Source of the DNA: Jacaranda mimosifolia
Taxonomy: Eukaryota; Streptophyta; Magnoliopsida; Lamiales; Bignoniaceae
Direction of reading: 5' to 3'
DNA: 64,000 nucleotides
Assembly (NCBI GenBank): GCA_018894105.1
Contig: CM032127.1
Span: forward strand, 1,459,001 to 1,523,000
Of this stretch, positions 34,921-47,864 are shown in pieces. Every line of letters begins with the position of its first letter. Positions within the stretch are counted from its first letter, which is position 1. The notes below the pieces were generated by a model, which worked only from the letters and a program-made list of their open reading frames with translations, ran no database searches and was not told the origin of the DNA. The position numbers were made by a program, and so were the translations under genes.

Positions 34921-36409
34921 AAAAAGTAAGTAATTTTAATTTATTTTTAAATTTTTTAATAACATCATATAATTTAAATTAATTTAATTATAAAATTATT
35001 ATTATTAATATCTTATGTTATGCAGATACATTAAAAGCTTATTTTTTAAAAAAGAATTTAACTCACATAAGCTCTAGAGACATTTTATAAGATTTAAGAA
35101 TTTATAAGATATTTTAAATAAATTCAGCTAAGTATCCTCTAAATTTAATCTAAGATTATTTTATTCCATTTCACATATTTAGCGCCAATCTTTCAATTGT
35201 TATTGTTACCCCAAGTGGTATTTCTTCTATTGCATTTTTATTTTTTAAGAAAATAAATTGAATTTATATAGGAATGTGACGACCAACCAGCTTGGGCTGG
35301 ATGTTGTCGAAAATATTACTTAATTAAATTTGATAAAACATGATTTTTAATCCTTAATAGAGATTTTAGCAATCCTCTTTTTTTCCAAGAGGCATGATTT
35401 GCAACTATATTTCCAATAATTGCAAAATACTATATTATATAATCAGGGATGGAGCTAGAATTTTTTATTACAGGAAACGAAATTGAATTATTAAAAATAT
35501 AATATTTTATAAATTTAAAATGATAAAGAAGAACAATAGCAAAATGTATATCCTCATAAAAAAGGAAAGATCATTTTATAATATAAAAAATTATAAAATT
35601 ATAATATTTAAAAAATTTTAATATAAAGAATTAAATTCCAAAATTTTGAGAGAGCGATTGCCCCTCTCACCTCCCCCCCCCCCCCCCGCCCACCCACACT
35701 ACTATATCACATAATTACTTTTAAGATGGAAAAAGACCTATTTTAAGACAATATTTCAAGAAAATAAATAGGGCAATTTGACTATGGTATTCAATACTTG
35801 GCATTAATTAATGTTACCACGTTTAGTTACCATTATTAAACTAAATAATTAGAGATGGGAGAATCAAGAAACAGATCAGTGGGATCTTTCTGTTTTGTCA
35901 TCTAGTGCAGGTAGTCCCACATTTCTCCCCTACTCCCGCGCCTCATTTTATCTTTCTTACGTCTCCCCATATCACACCAAATATTTAAGTATTATTTATA
36001 TAATAATCTTTTTAGAAAAAAAAAAAACCCACTGATTTTGTATACCGTGGTCGGTACAAATATTTTATATTGTGCACTTTAAATATTAGTCTACTATGTT
36101 AAGTTATAGTATATATTATTAAGGCCGAAATATAAAAATATTAAAAATTTTAAAAATATTATTACAAAAATATTGTCCGACACAAAATTCTTCAAGTAAA
36201 TTTAACTTATGCATCCTCTTGAATGACAATAGAAATTATGTGCTATATCATATATGATAATGATCATTTTATGTGATTCATATTCAAATATTACTGACCA
36301 AAAAATTCTTATGTTAAATTTTATACATAGAACATTAAATAATAAGAATTATGTTATGGAAGTGATGAGGGTGAAAACTATTCAGTTAGAGTATTGCACT
36401 GAGATATGG

Positions 36410-36680
36410 TATAATCGATCTGGTGGAGCATTCAATGCGGTTGAGAGGCTGCCGTCTTAGCTCGACCTCCCTGGTCGAGGTGAACACTTATCCTGGGTTC
36501 CTCTTTGGGCTCTCATCGAAAATACTAAGTCTGTCGTGGTTAAACCTTACTGGTCGGATGAGCGAATGCGCCTTTGGATCCAGGTAGACCAGGATCTGGT
36601 TGACAAGGTGAACGTTGGCCGATAGATTGAGCTCGTATTCTGTCCTAGTTGAGTGTCGTTGGGCCATCCCATATTAGGAA
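36410..36680. other. GC-richer island of unknown origin
   Basis: About 270 bp of balanced-composition DNA (starting near GATCTGGTGGAGC and ending near GGGCCATCCC) in otherwise AT-rich sequence. Frames are broken by stops and no domain is recognisable. It may be a fragment of an old retroelement or displaced gene. Confidence 0.35.
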
Positions 36681-36971
36681 TAATTTATTGGATACTGATG
36701 TGATATGCAAACAAGAATTTTTGGTCCAATGTTCTACCATCCCACCTCCTTCCTTACTTCCCTTTTATGAATTATCTTTTTTTACTTTTTTTTTGTATAT
36801 GTATAATACCATTTTGTCCTAAATTGGATATTTATTTTCTAAAATTATCAAGATAATTTTCTTAGAATTCTCCTTTTTAGTAGTAATTAGAAAAGAAATT
36901 GTAAAACCCATACCCCCGCACCACCCCACCCTACCCCACCCAGAATAAACCACCCCCTCGCCTCGTTTTCA

Positions 36972-36977
36972 TATATA
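36972..36977 (+). promoter_or_regulatory. TATA box of the glutaredoxin gene
   Basis: The sequence CATATATAGG lies about 120 bp upstream of the ATG at 37094. A C-rich stretch precedes it at about 36915-36960. Confidence 0.55.
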
Positions 36978-37093
36978 GGAACCCCATACGCCTCTCCCCT
37001 CCACGTACCCATTTTACTCACCAGTCCTGACAAATTCCCAAGCAAATCTTACCTCACAAAGCCGTTGACACAATCCTCTCCTCAACGGTGGCG

Positions 37094-37552
37094 ATGCAAG
37101 GCGTCCGCCGTTACGGGCCGCTGGCAGACGGCGGTGTCCGCCTCGAACTCACCCCCACCACTACCTCTCCCCTCGCCATCGACGTCACCGAGTCCACCGA
37201 GATGCGCATCCAGCGCCTCATCTCCGAGAACCCCGTCATCATCTTTAGCCGCTCCTCTTGCTGTATGTGCCACGTGATGAAACGCCTCCTCTCCACCGTC
37301 GGCGTTCACCCCACCGTAATCGAATTGGAGGAAGACGAGATCGCCGCCCTCAGTCCACGTGATAACAGCAACAACAGCGAGTCCTCCTCCTCCTCGACCG
37401 CCATCGGCAGCGCGTCTGCAGCACCGGCGTTGTACATAGGTGGCGCGTGCGTTGGTGGACTGGAGAGCCTCGTGGCTTTGCACCTGAGTAATAATCTCGT
37501 GCCTAAGCTTGTTGAAGTTGGTGCTCTAAGAAATGAATTTCTAAATAGCTAA
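37094..37552 (+). CDS. GRXC6: CC-type glutaredoxin (ROXY family, GRXC6-like)
   Basis: A single-exon gene of 152 residues, normal for CC-type glutaredoxins, which are plant-specific and often intronless. The active site is CCMC within SRSSCCMCHVMKRLL, near residue 60. The glutathione-binding region APALYIGG...VGGLESL follows. The start is the ATG at 37094 (MQGVRRYG); an in-frame GTG two codons earlier is not needed. The family interacts with TGA bZIP factors in nucleus and cytosol and affects development, nitrogen and stress responses. Most members end in ALWL or a close variant, which is needed for TOPLESS recruitment. Here the tail after GAL is RNEFLNS, so that motif is missing. The coding region is much GC-richer than its surroundings, partly from a Ser-rich insert (SSSSS) near residue 100. 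GRXC6 is preferred from the N-terminus and from its pairing with an IQM gene. Confidence 0.85.
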   Translation: MQGVRRYGPLADGGVRLELTPTTTSPLAIDVTESTEMRIQRLISENPVIIFSRSSCCMCHVMKRLLSTVGVHPTVIELEEDEIAALSPRDNSNNSESSSSSTAIGSASAAPALYIGGACVGGLESLVALHLSNNLVPKLVEVGALRNEFLNS

Positions 37553-40500
37553 AAAATTTTAATTATATTATTATTAATTAATTTTCATGATCATTAATGA
37601 TAAGCACTATGAGTATAAAAATGTTAGAAGAGGAAAAAAAAAAATAAATAGTTTTCTTCTTCTTAATTATTGCTGTTGTTGTAAGCTTGTGATTAGTGTT
37701 TTCTTAGATTGTTAATTATGATTAGGATTATAATTAAATTTAAGTTTGATTATTATGACTTTCTATATCATATGTGAATGAAAATTTGCAAGATTATTAT
37801 TAGTATATATATGCAATTTGTGTGTATATATGATCTCTCTCTCTCTCTCTCCTTATACCAATAGAAATGCATTAATTGGTATAAAAATTATTTAACATGG
37901 TTATTATTGAAGTGTATTTAAAATTATATTGTAAAATGAATTATATTTAAAGTGAATGAATATCCCAACAATTGTGGAGGAATATTCTTGGGCTTGTTTA
38001 TAGTTGTTGGAAATTATTCTTTTAGAGAAATTTGGGATCACAATTGCTTGTTAGATGCACTTTGTTTGTGCTCCATTGCTAACTACTTTTGACTGCCAAA
38101 TAGTGAGAAATTTTATTATTCTTTTTTATTTTTTTCTTTTTTTCCCCTCTATTTTTAATATTTGTCTTACATATGGTTGGCATCTACTGGTTCTTGGCTA
38201 CTCCAATGCTCAATCACTGATTTTTGAAGCTTCCCCACTTTTGTCAGGTTTCTTTTTTTTTTTTTTTTTTCAAATTTTTTTAATTTTCCTTTTTTGTTTT
38301 TCGATGCGAACAGTTTAGATCTTCTATTGAATTATTGAACACTTTATATGTTCTATTAAATTATTTTATTAATTTGTATGATCAATTCTTTTTTTTTTTT
38401 TCATTTTTTATTTTTGAATATCAATGTTTTTTTCATTTATTGATTTAAATGAATTAAAAATAGATTTATGATTCGATGAAAGTAATTGTTTGACTTTAAA
38501 AAGGTCAAATTCGTTCCATTTTTATATGGTATGAGTATTGGAATCTCAATTGTTGGTAACTAACTACTCTAGCCAAAGTGAGCCAAATGGGAGTATTGTT
38601 TTAATTTCTACATAGTTAAAGTTTTTTTTTTTTAATAAAAAAATGAAAATTTATGCAAATAGTGAAAAGAGGGATATTTCGGAGATTTTTGTGGGTGTTT
38701 TGAAAAGTGTTTTCGAAATATTTAATTTCAAAATTTAAACTAATTAAAAATATTTTGAGAAATCAGAACCAAACAAAGATTTTGCTTGACATTATATCCC
38801 CAAATGAGGAAGAGAGAAAAAATTAAAGAAAAGAAGTGGAAAAAGAAACATTCCATCAAATGAAGGAAATTCCAATAGAATCTGGACAACAGTGATAAAA
38901 TTGAAAAGGAAAGATGGTGAGGAAAAAGGACTCTCCTTGAATTATTATTGGAATAAAGATTCCATAAGCAGTTACTTTAATAAAAATACCAAAAAAAAGC
39001 TACTACATGAACATGACGTGACAATATACTTTGATCGAATTTTGATGCGTGTATATGTAAAAGTCGTATGTTTAGTGAAAATTTTCAATTTTATAGTAAT
39101 TTTGATGGGATTGTATGTATGAACGGATTCAGACTGGATACTTCTATAATAGTAGAAGATAATTCTATTGTACGTCTATGCTCAAGCTACATATATATCT
39201 ATTTTTATTTTCTTAATTTTTTTTTCAAGATTTTTTGGTTAGAAAAACTAGAAATTTATTGCAATATTCAAAAATTGTTCATTGAATCGAAAATTTTATC
39301 AATTCACAGTTTACTAGTTTAACTGTTGGTCAAACTGCAATTGAACCGTGACGTTGTAATTATACAATATATATATTTATATTATATATATTGCTTAAAA
39401 ATTAATAAAATGTCAAAATGTAAAACATAAAGAATTTAAATGAATATATTGTCTAATTTTACAATTCATATTATAAATGATCATAATAATTTAAATATAT
39501 CAAGTCTAAAGTTTAAATATGGTATGAAGGCTTATCTTAGCCTTAAAACTTTGCACTTAAATAAAAAAATAAAAATATTAATTTCATTAAAAATTAAAGG
39601 AAAACAATTGCTTTGGTTCAATTGAATCGTGAGCGGTTTAACGGTTTGAGTTGTCCAACCACCGATCTGAATGATTTTAATAAAATAAGACTTTTTTTTA
39701 ATTTTTTGATTTTATGAAAAAATCGACTTGTTTGACGGTCGATCAACGGTCCGATTTTTTAAACCATGATTTATTGTTGTTTTATTTGAGCTTGGCAAAG
39801 AGATATTCGTTTGTGGCACATATATGACCTAACCAAGATTTTGTCAGCATTGCATGAGACAATGGTCATGTTGTTCTACTTAGTACTTGCTTTATTAACA
39901 ACTAGGTAGACTTGAGGGAGAAATCCAAATTGTTGAATATTCTCAACTCCACACCTTGTGGTCATAACACATGCAGAATTTATTCCTATGCAACATTAAT
40001 GTGAAGAATGCATTAATTTTCAAAAGTTAGACATAGTCAAACTTGGACAAATATCAAAAGATTAATAAGAAGACTTATTTATTTATACTTAACATAATTA
40101 TTGATCCATAAATTAGAAAAATAAAGTCTCTTAATACGATGGCACCAAATAATTTTGAATCCTCTATTCATCTTCTCTTATACTTTACGAGTTAATGTTG
40201 CACGAAATTGAATATGGGGTCTTTTCTGTAAATTGTTAAATAGTGGGCTTTTGCTCCAGAAAAGCATTCGCGTGGATATAGCGCTCGAGTTCACAAATGA
40301 AGCTTTAGATGCACTATTTGGCTACAAAGTATGGTATTTGTAGTGAAGTTCTTGACGGGTTTAAGCTCATTAAATTCATAGGACTCATTTTAAGTGGGCT
40401 TAGTGGTAGGATTCGAGCTAACTAATGCCAGATTACCTGAAAGTAAATGTTATTAAAGCATTAAACTTAAAACAGGTACATATATATGCAGTAACATTCA

Positions 40501-41189
40501 CCTTCCAATTTACATTTATCATATTATATTGAGTTATGATTAGTGAAGAAAATGTTGCATTTAAGCCAAACCCACTAGAAAGATCTTTCCCAATTAAGGA
40601 AAAAACAAGGAAAGATAGGATGCTAAGATCCATTATCAGAGGAAAGAGATCAACCCCACTTCATTCATCCCAATGGGTCATTTATATATTATTTTTATCA
40701 ATATTATTGGTTAATTTTTTAATAATATTATTTTTTTACCCAATTTTCCTTTTTAACTTTACCTTTTTCCTTTGGGTTTGGAATAGACAGGTCCTTGTGG
40801 CAACAGCAACAACCACCACTAATACTATTATTACTAGTGACTGTTGAGTGTTGTACCCACAGGGCCAGAATCCAAAAACTCTGTGAAAATTGGTTGAAAA
40901 TGGAATCACACATGGCAACCATTTATGGGCAACAAGGAACAAAATTAGTGGGGCCCATTCTATAGAATCTTTTCACTGCTCAACCTCAGCAGAATCTCTA
41001 ACTCAAAATCTTGGAAAAAGAAAACCCTAACAAGTCTTTGTTCCATCATTCAAACCTAATAATAATTGGATATTTGTTTTAGATATATTAGTCGTCGTGG
41101 CACGCAGAATTTTGTAGGCATAAAATAATTATTGGTTACTTTAACAGTATAAATGGACAGTTGAAAGTACGAATAAAACGAAGAAAACT

Positions 41190-41600
41190 AATAGCGACAA
41201 ATGGGTGAGTTGAGTTGATTTTATGTGGGTTGAGTTAAAATAAATGAGTTGAAAGTGAGTTGGATTCAAAATGAGTTGAGTTGTGGATTGGGTTGGATTT
41301 GAGATGGTTCTAATAGAAAATAAAAAAATTGATTTAATTTATCTACTTCAAAAAAGTAATTCAAAAGACCATAGTAATGTTATTATATTTATGCCTCCTA
41401 CACTCTATTTAATATTCAATTTTACAACATAATAAAATGATTTGTTAAATTAATTAAAAATTTTGAGTGGATTTATTTTGAACCCAAATTTGATACAACT
41501 CATCTAAAACCTAACCTGCTCAAATCCATTAATGAAATGTTGAGTCAAACCAAATCCAAAACCATGTGGGTTGGGTTGAGCCCATGAGTTCTAACCCAGA
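41190..41600. repeat. GGGTTGAG-rich repeat remnant
   Basis: The left part has ATGGGTGAGTTGAGTTG and the right part GGGTTGAGCCCATGAG, a composition like the element at 5005-5911. Terminal repeats and target duplications are not clear. Confidence 0.4.
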
Positions 41601-42205
41601 AATTACAAATGATGGACTTGGAATAAACTAGTAGAAGGGAGTTATGGATTATTTTTAAAATATATTTATGTGAAAATTGTTATTATATAAATATAAAATA
41701 TATTTCTTATATGTATGATGTACCCCCCACACCCTACCCCACACAAAGGTTATTTCTTATTGTGGTGTTTGGTTCACTCTTTTTTCTCCAACTAAGTCTA
41801 AAGTTCCAAAAGCCTCTTTTGGTACTTTAATTTTGTTCCCCTTCTTTGTCATAGCTTGAGTCATGTTTGCTTTGGCTTCTTTATGGGGTTTCCACTTTAA
41901 ATTTTTAGTTATTTCTTTTCCCCCTATCATTACCTACTTGCCCCATGTTTTATTGCATAAAATGCTTACATATCATTAACTAATTAAGAAGTTCTTCAAT
42001 GTTGCAGTAACATCCATTTTGAATAAACTTATAAATTAATTTTTTAACAGTTCGAATTCACACAATATTATAAAAAATTCATAAATTTTTTTAAAAAAAG
42101 ATCTTAACAATATTTACAATGATCAGTAATATCTTATAAGTTTCATAATCTTACTCTGTCTATTCATATAAAAAAAAATTAGGAAAAATCTTTTAAATAT
42201 ACTTA

Positions 42206-42527
42206 AGGGCCCGTTTGGTTTTATTTCCACAACCACTTTTTTCATTTTCTGTTATTCCATAAATGAAAACCATTACTTTTTAGAAATTTTCACCTAACAT
42301 CATTTTTATTTGCGAAACACATTCTCCAATAACCTATATATGTTCTCTATCTATTCCATTATTTCTATCCCTTTTCACATACAACCTATTAAAACCAACA
42401 TAATCATTACATTTCCAACATTTCATCCAAATACAAACTCATTTTCAATTCATTTTCACTAACTAACTTTTCAAATTTTAAAAATGATGAAAATGAAAAT
42501 TAAAAATGAAAATAAAACCAAACAACC
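42206..42527. mobile_element. Tourist-like MITE, subfamily A
   Basis: The left end AGGGCCCGTTTGGTTTTATT and right end AATAAAACCAAACAACC are inverted repeats. TTA flanks it at 42203-42205 and 42528-42530. Non-coding, 322 bp. Confidence 0.75.
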
Positions 42528-43755
42528 TTAATCACCCACCTAAGTCTTTAACTATATTTTATTCAAAAGTGCACCACAAATGCATTGGAAGTACAGTGTT
42601 CCTAACCCCACCTGACAAGCATAAAAAACTTCCCCAGTTAAGACCTTCCTTGCATTATTTAGCAACCAATAATCATGCACTCCCTGCTGTAGATTATAAC
42701 ACATCTTTCTTTCCTTTTTAACTACTCATTTCTTTTGGGATCTGAGTGCTGACCTATTCCCTCATTTAAGACCAAACCCATCAGCTTCACATATTTCTAT
42801 CCTCAGCCACAAAAAGTTGCAAGAAAAGATATTTGATTTATGTCCCAAGATTCCACTTGCTACTTCTAAGGTTTATGATGCATGCATATGTACTCCTTGA
42901 GAACCTATTTTTCAAGTTCAGGTAATTTCAAAAGACATTTTTCTTTTCTTGTTAAGTTTGTGCTGTTTGATAAGAATGATAGTTTTCTCTAAAAGTATTG
43001 TCCACTAGGACCTCTTGCTTTTGTTGCCAGTTCTATGTTTCTCAAAAACGCACCTAGAAAATATAGCTGTTACCATGTAATGCACATATCGAAACAGATT
43101 TGATACTAAGATAATTGTTAATGCAACTAGTAATGTGATTATTTCAACTGAATTGAGTATTGCAAGTAACGATTGTATAAGAAATTTTCATTCGTAAACA
43201 CTCGCAAACCCATTATTTATATGACTAGAATTGTGGTAATTATACACACATACACACACACTCTAATTCACGGAAAAGAGCGATCATTGTCAATTTCAAA
43301 AATTTGATTTTCAATATCATAGAAGATAGAATAACTATTTCCATTACTATCTGAACTGAAAAGGTATCATTAGAGATGAAATTCCTAATGTGTTTAACGC
43401 TGATTGATTTGGTTATTCCATAGCCAAGGTAACTTGAGATTTCTGCAAAAACCCTTGTGAGGAGGAACATAATAATGAGAGGAATGATGAGAGAAACCAA
43501 CTGATTAGTATTTATCCAAGAATTTCTCATCCATTCTGGTGTTTTATTCAAGAATGCAAAAAATAGGAGATGGTCATAAAAGGCTACAGTGTTTGTGAGT
43601 TCAATTGTAAGCATCACAATTGACACTAAAACAGCTCTCAGTTAGAATCTGACTTCCTGCTATACTCTATTCTTGCCTGTATATTTGTATCATTGTATAC
43701 TTTGTCCTAATTGTGAAGGTGAGCAAAACTTGAATCAACTATCCTATAATCCTGT

Positions 43756-46700
43756 CTAATTCATAAACTTCTTCATCTCATCATACAAAACTAAAACAGC
43801 TGCCGCACCTGTGCTCCTAAAAATGCTGGACAGAGCCCCGCGATAAAAAGAAGCGAATCCCTCTGTCTTGTAAATCGTCCGCCAACAATCCAATGTGTTC
43901 AGGTACATTGGTCGTTCTAAGCCCGACTGCATCATCATCCGTCTCCTAACTGTATCGAGTGGATAAGACAACAGCCCGGCTGATGTTGTGACTGCTTGAG
44001 CAGCAGCCCAGCGTTTCCACAATGCTGCATCTGACTTGGATTCTTTTGACATAATTTCCTTCATAGTATCGAACCCCCCAAAGTAAAGGCCCCGGTGAAC
44101 AACCATTCCTTGCAGAGAGGCAGGAAGTCCCCTGTAAATCCCTTGAATTCCATCTTTTTCGTGTATTGTCCTCAGGAAGTGGCAAATACCTCTGAACTGA
44201 CGAGCTTCTGTCCGCCCAAGATCAGCAGCGAGACGTGTATGTGCAATATCAAGCGGATAGATGATGATCAGCGTTGTGCAACCGGCTGCAGAACCCGCAA
44301 TGAAATTGGCTGATGGTCCAGATAAAAGATCACCTTGTCGTGAGTTGCCGCGGAGAATGTTCCTATACAGATCCTGTCAAAATCACATTTTGTCAATGCT
44401 GAAAAATGCCATAAAAAATCACCATCTCATCCATCTAACAGAATTGAAATCCAGATGATGCAGCTTTTATAAGCAATGCAAAGTCTCAACAGAACAGTAG
44501 GGCATAGATTGAAAATTAGACTACAGATGCTGAGATAATAATGCTATAGACATACCTTACACATAATTTCTCAATTCACCAGACTTCATTATCAACATGT
44601 TGGTTCATACTTAGAAAATATTTAGAGAAAGTGTAATTAAAGAATCTTCTACAAATAATTAAGTACTTTGATACATCTTTCTTATTTCTTATATAGGGAG
44701 ACAGAGAGATGTCAATGCCCGAATACAATATCTAGTTATCTATATTGTGTTCGGCAAACCATGTTTTATAAACAACATCCTATAAAACAGTGATTTTACT
44801 GTGAGATAGTCATGTTAATAACAAATTGAACCAGATACAATTGTTAAACTTGTTGCTTTCACATAATGTTTCTTAAGAAAATGAATGTCGAACATCAATA
44901 TGCAGTGCAATTAAAGACTTATGCTAACTCATCCAAGTTCTGCACCGACAGCATCCAAGAAGCTTGCAATATGATACACATTTGCTCAGCGATAAATAGG
45001 GAATCCAAGGGTACTTCGTCTGTCAGTTCTTTAGTAGGCAGGTAACTATCCTGTTCTTGAAAAGGAAGGTACTCACCCCCACAGATTCAAAACTCATAAT
45101 TAAAAGGGGAATACGAAATTGATTTCAATTTCTTTAACATGCAAAGCCCTTTATTGACTCATAGGATATCTATCAACATTTTCTTTCATTGCATATAGCA
45201 TATCCACAGAGCATGCTATAGGCTTGAGCTTGGTCTTTGGTAACACATTGGAGCGATCATAATGCTGGTTACAAAGGGTGGTAGAGGAAATTTTAACTAA
45301 AAACCTAAGATTTGTAGTCTCACATGGGAGGGTAACTGAAACAGATACATGCAATGACTTAATCATCGAGGTACACCTGGATAGAGCAGAGAAGAAGAAG
45401 AAGATGATAAAGACACAAGTTAAAGCTTAATTGAGTGGAGTAGAGTTGAATCGAATCATTTAAGCAAACATAGAGCAGCCTTAATTACTTCACACCAACT
45501 TAAAACATTTCATTCTTATCCTTTCTACATCCACTTGTCAGACTACAGCAGAGAATTGCTCCGGAAGCAAGTTGGCTTGGCACAAATGACCGTCAGTACT
45601 AAATTAAGTATAGAAAGTAACTTCAATTTAGCAATCTTTACTTTTTCCCCTTGTGAATGTACATGGATAACTTGCTACACCTCCGACCAGAAGTTCAAAA
45701 TTATGAGTTTCCTCAAGTAATGCTATCCTCACATCATTACCTTCACTCCTTTTACCCCTCATCCCTAGCTCGGGAAAAGTCATACTACCTTCACCTCTTT
45801 TCATCCCTCAGTGTGCGCATTTAATTTTTTCCAAGAAAGCACCAAGAATGCAAGAAAGGGGCAATTTTTCAGTAATCTACTAAGCATCACTATTACACAC
45901 AGTAAATTCATGATCAAAAAGCCAAACAATGTAAATTTACACCATCTCTGCCAATTTGACACTAGAGTATGGAGCTACCTTAATCGGAAAAAACATGTGT
46001 TACTCGACTTAAATTATTGGCGCAGCATATGACACTCAAGAGTACGCTTCAAGAAAAATCATGAAACGACGACCAAAATAACCACAGTGATCATACATTT
46101 GCAAATTATAGTGTTGAGAATTGATACTTCCCATATGATCACTGATTCTTGTGAGCAAAGCTATGAAAACTTAAGGAGCTATGAACTCTCAAGCATTAAG
46201 TCCTCCACCAAAGAAAAATCATACTCATAGTAACCCATTATATATAGAACAGTAACCTACATTGCTCATCATAGGAATTTAACACCATACAATACCAGCA
46301 GTTTATCATTCTTGAAAGTGTAAGCACACCCTTAAACTGCAAGAACCAAAGAAAGAAAACAAAAGAAACACATGAAGATTGAAAACATTATCATCACTAC
46401 CTTAAGAGAGAAATTGAGAGCAACTGAGGGATAATATCTGATCACACTGCTGCCATTCCCTCTCCACAAGGATAAAATTCCTTCTTCCTTCACTGTACGG
46501 AAAATGCAATCTATCATTCCTTTAAACCTCCTGTGGGGTCCACTAGCCAAGATTGCTACGTTACTCTCTTGAGTCTGCAGCAGCAGCTTCGCCCTCTCTA
46601 TGGGGGCCACAATCGTGTGCACCACACCCCCAATCATCGCCCCTGCCGTCAGATCTCTATGGAAGTTGATCAACCAATTGAGCGGCCCAGATTGCTTTCT

Positions 46701-46763
46701 TGAAATAACCTCACCACCGCCCTTCTCTTCTCCTGCCTCCCCTTCATCCACGGCTCCCACCAT
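43756..46763 (-). CDS. PM-ANT1: ADP/ATP carrier of plasma-membrane type (PM-ANT1-like)
   Basis: Two exons on the minus strand, 46763-46401 and 44373-43756, are separated by a 2.0-kb GT-AG intron. The sum is 981 nt, 326 residues. Three mitochondrial-carrier repeats are visible from their signatures: PIERAK at 54-59, YPLDIAHTR at 160-168 and YPLDTVRRRMMM at 258-269. RRRMMM is the diagnostic hexapeptide of adenine-nucleotide carriers. The short acidic, Gly-rich N-terminus (about 25 residues) lacks the long presequence of mitochondrial AAC1-3. With sequence such as HTIVAPIERAKLLLQTQES it matches Arabidopsis PM-ANT1 (At5g56450), reported to export ATP at the plasma membrane during pollen development. 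The other subfamily in question would be ER-ANT1, which fits less well. Location and direction of transport are inferred. Confidence 0.88.
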
Positions 46764-46820
46764 TTTTCTTGAAAAGATCAGTTGAAAAAAGTACAGAATA
46801 TTTCAAGTTTCCTTCCCTTT

Positions 46821-46833
46821 TTATTTATATATG
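46821..46833 (-). promoter_or_regulatory. TATA box of the carrier gene
   Basis: On the minus strand the sequence reads CCATATATAAATAA, about 60-70 bp upstream of the ATG at 46763, suggesting a leader of some 30 nt. Confidence 0.55.
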
Positions 46834-47864
46834 GGCTTTGTTTCTTGAAATGGCACCTGAAGAAACCACAAAAAAATTCTAACTTCTTAATCTTGGGGGA
46901 TGAAAAACAATTAAACAATGGTATATATCTGGGTTTTAATTTCTGTTAAAGAATCTTCTGTTCCGTTGAGGTTTCTTGATGGGGAAAAGCCCAACTTGTA
47001 AACTTGTAAACGGGCTTTCTTGATTCTGTTTCTAGTCGCGTTATCTTTGAACAAAAGCGCAATCTTTGAAGACGTGCACAAATGCTGGGACCTTCCCTTT
47101 ACTTTTCCTACTGTATGTTGCCGAATGATTTGTTCTTCGCACCATATGTGAATGGCTTTATGTACAAATTGGGGACGGGCCGTGGTGCATCGATGGGGGG
47201 GGGTCTTGATGTTGATACTTTGAATACGAAAGAATTGGAGAATAGGGATTGAGGCATAGACGGGAAGTTTCAAAGGGGCCATCTTGATTCTCGATTGTCA
47301 TGTCTTAAGAATTTCGTAAGCTGTACTTAGCAGCCATGTTTGACTTTAGTCCCACACTTTTAGTTTGGGTTTTAGGCTTAACTCAAATATATTTATTTTT
47401 CTTCCATTTATCAAATTTATAACCATCAAGAAATAGAAGTGCAACATTATTTCACATAGGTATATGTATTTATATATATAGATAAAGAACGATTAATTAT
47501 ATTTTATAAAGACATACGTAAAAGTTATATACTTTTTTTAAAAAATAAATCTTAATTAAAACTGTTATCGGGATGATGATTAAGTGGTTTTATTTTTTAT
47601 TTTTTTTTCCTTCAAAGAGGACCATGACGGACTATCCATGTCTTAAATTTGTATTTTCTAAATCAATTTGTTATAAAAAATTATTATTTGTGTACTTTTG
47701 ACTCGAATAGATAGCAAGGTTAATTTCTTTGAATTATGCTCAATCCTTAATGATCTAAGTTAATGAAATTTGTGCTTTCACTATTAAATACTAGAGTTCA
47801 AACTACCCTTTTTTATTGTCCAAAGAAGTTACTAATGGTGAATGAAATGAAATGTAACCATGAC

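Larger units (their letters stand above)
22120..36960. other. Long gene-free region between HSFA2 and GRX
   Basis: The two flanking genes diverge from this interval of about 14.8 kb. I find no gene. It holds many MITEs, listed separately, a CACTA-like end at 34812, an ACGT-motif cluster at 33178-33440, a GC-richer island at 36410-36680, and AT-rich filler. A 15-nt C run lies at 35673-35687 and a T run at about 28185-28206. Confidence 0.65.
37560..43750. other. Intergenic between the GRX and carrier genes
   Basis: This is about 6.2 kb of AT-rich DNA with no supported gene. It holds a Tourist-like MITE (42206-42527), a GGGTTGAG-rich repeat remnant (about 41190-41600) and many A/T runs. A 128-codon open frame on the minus strand (43240-43626) is hydrophobic and not recognisable. 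Confidence 0.6.

Noticed and set aside
37088..37093. In-frame GTG start for the glutaredoxin
   Set aside because: Plant nuclear genes normally start at ATG; MQGVRRYG at 37094 fits the family N-terminus.
43240..43626. 128-codon open frame on the minus strand, hydrophobic, just downstream of the carrier gene
   Set aside because: No recognisable domain, no splice or promoter context. It ends in a CA/TG microsatellite. Composition is that of AT-rich intergenic DNA. A BLASTP hit to a plant protein would reopen it.
46911..47282. 123-codon open frame on the minus strand upstream of the carrier gene
   Set aside because: It overlaps the promoter area of the carrier and shows no domain or targeting signal that I can recognise.
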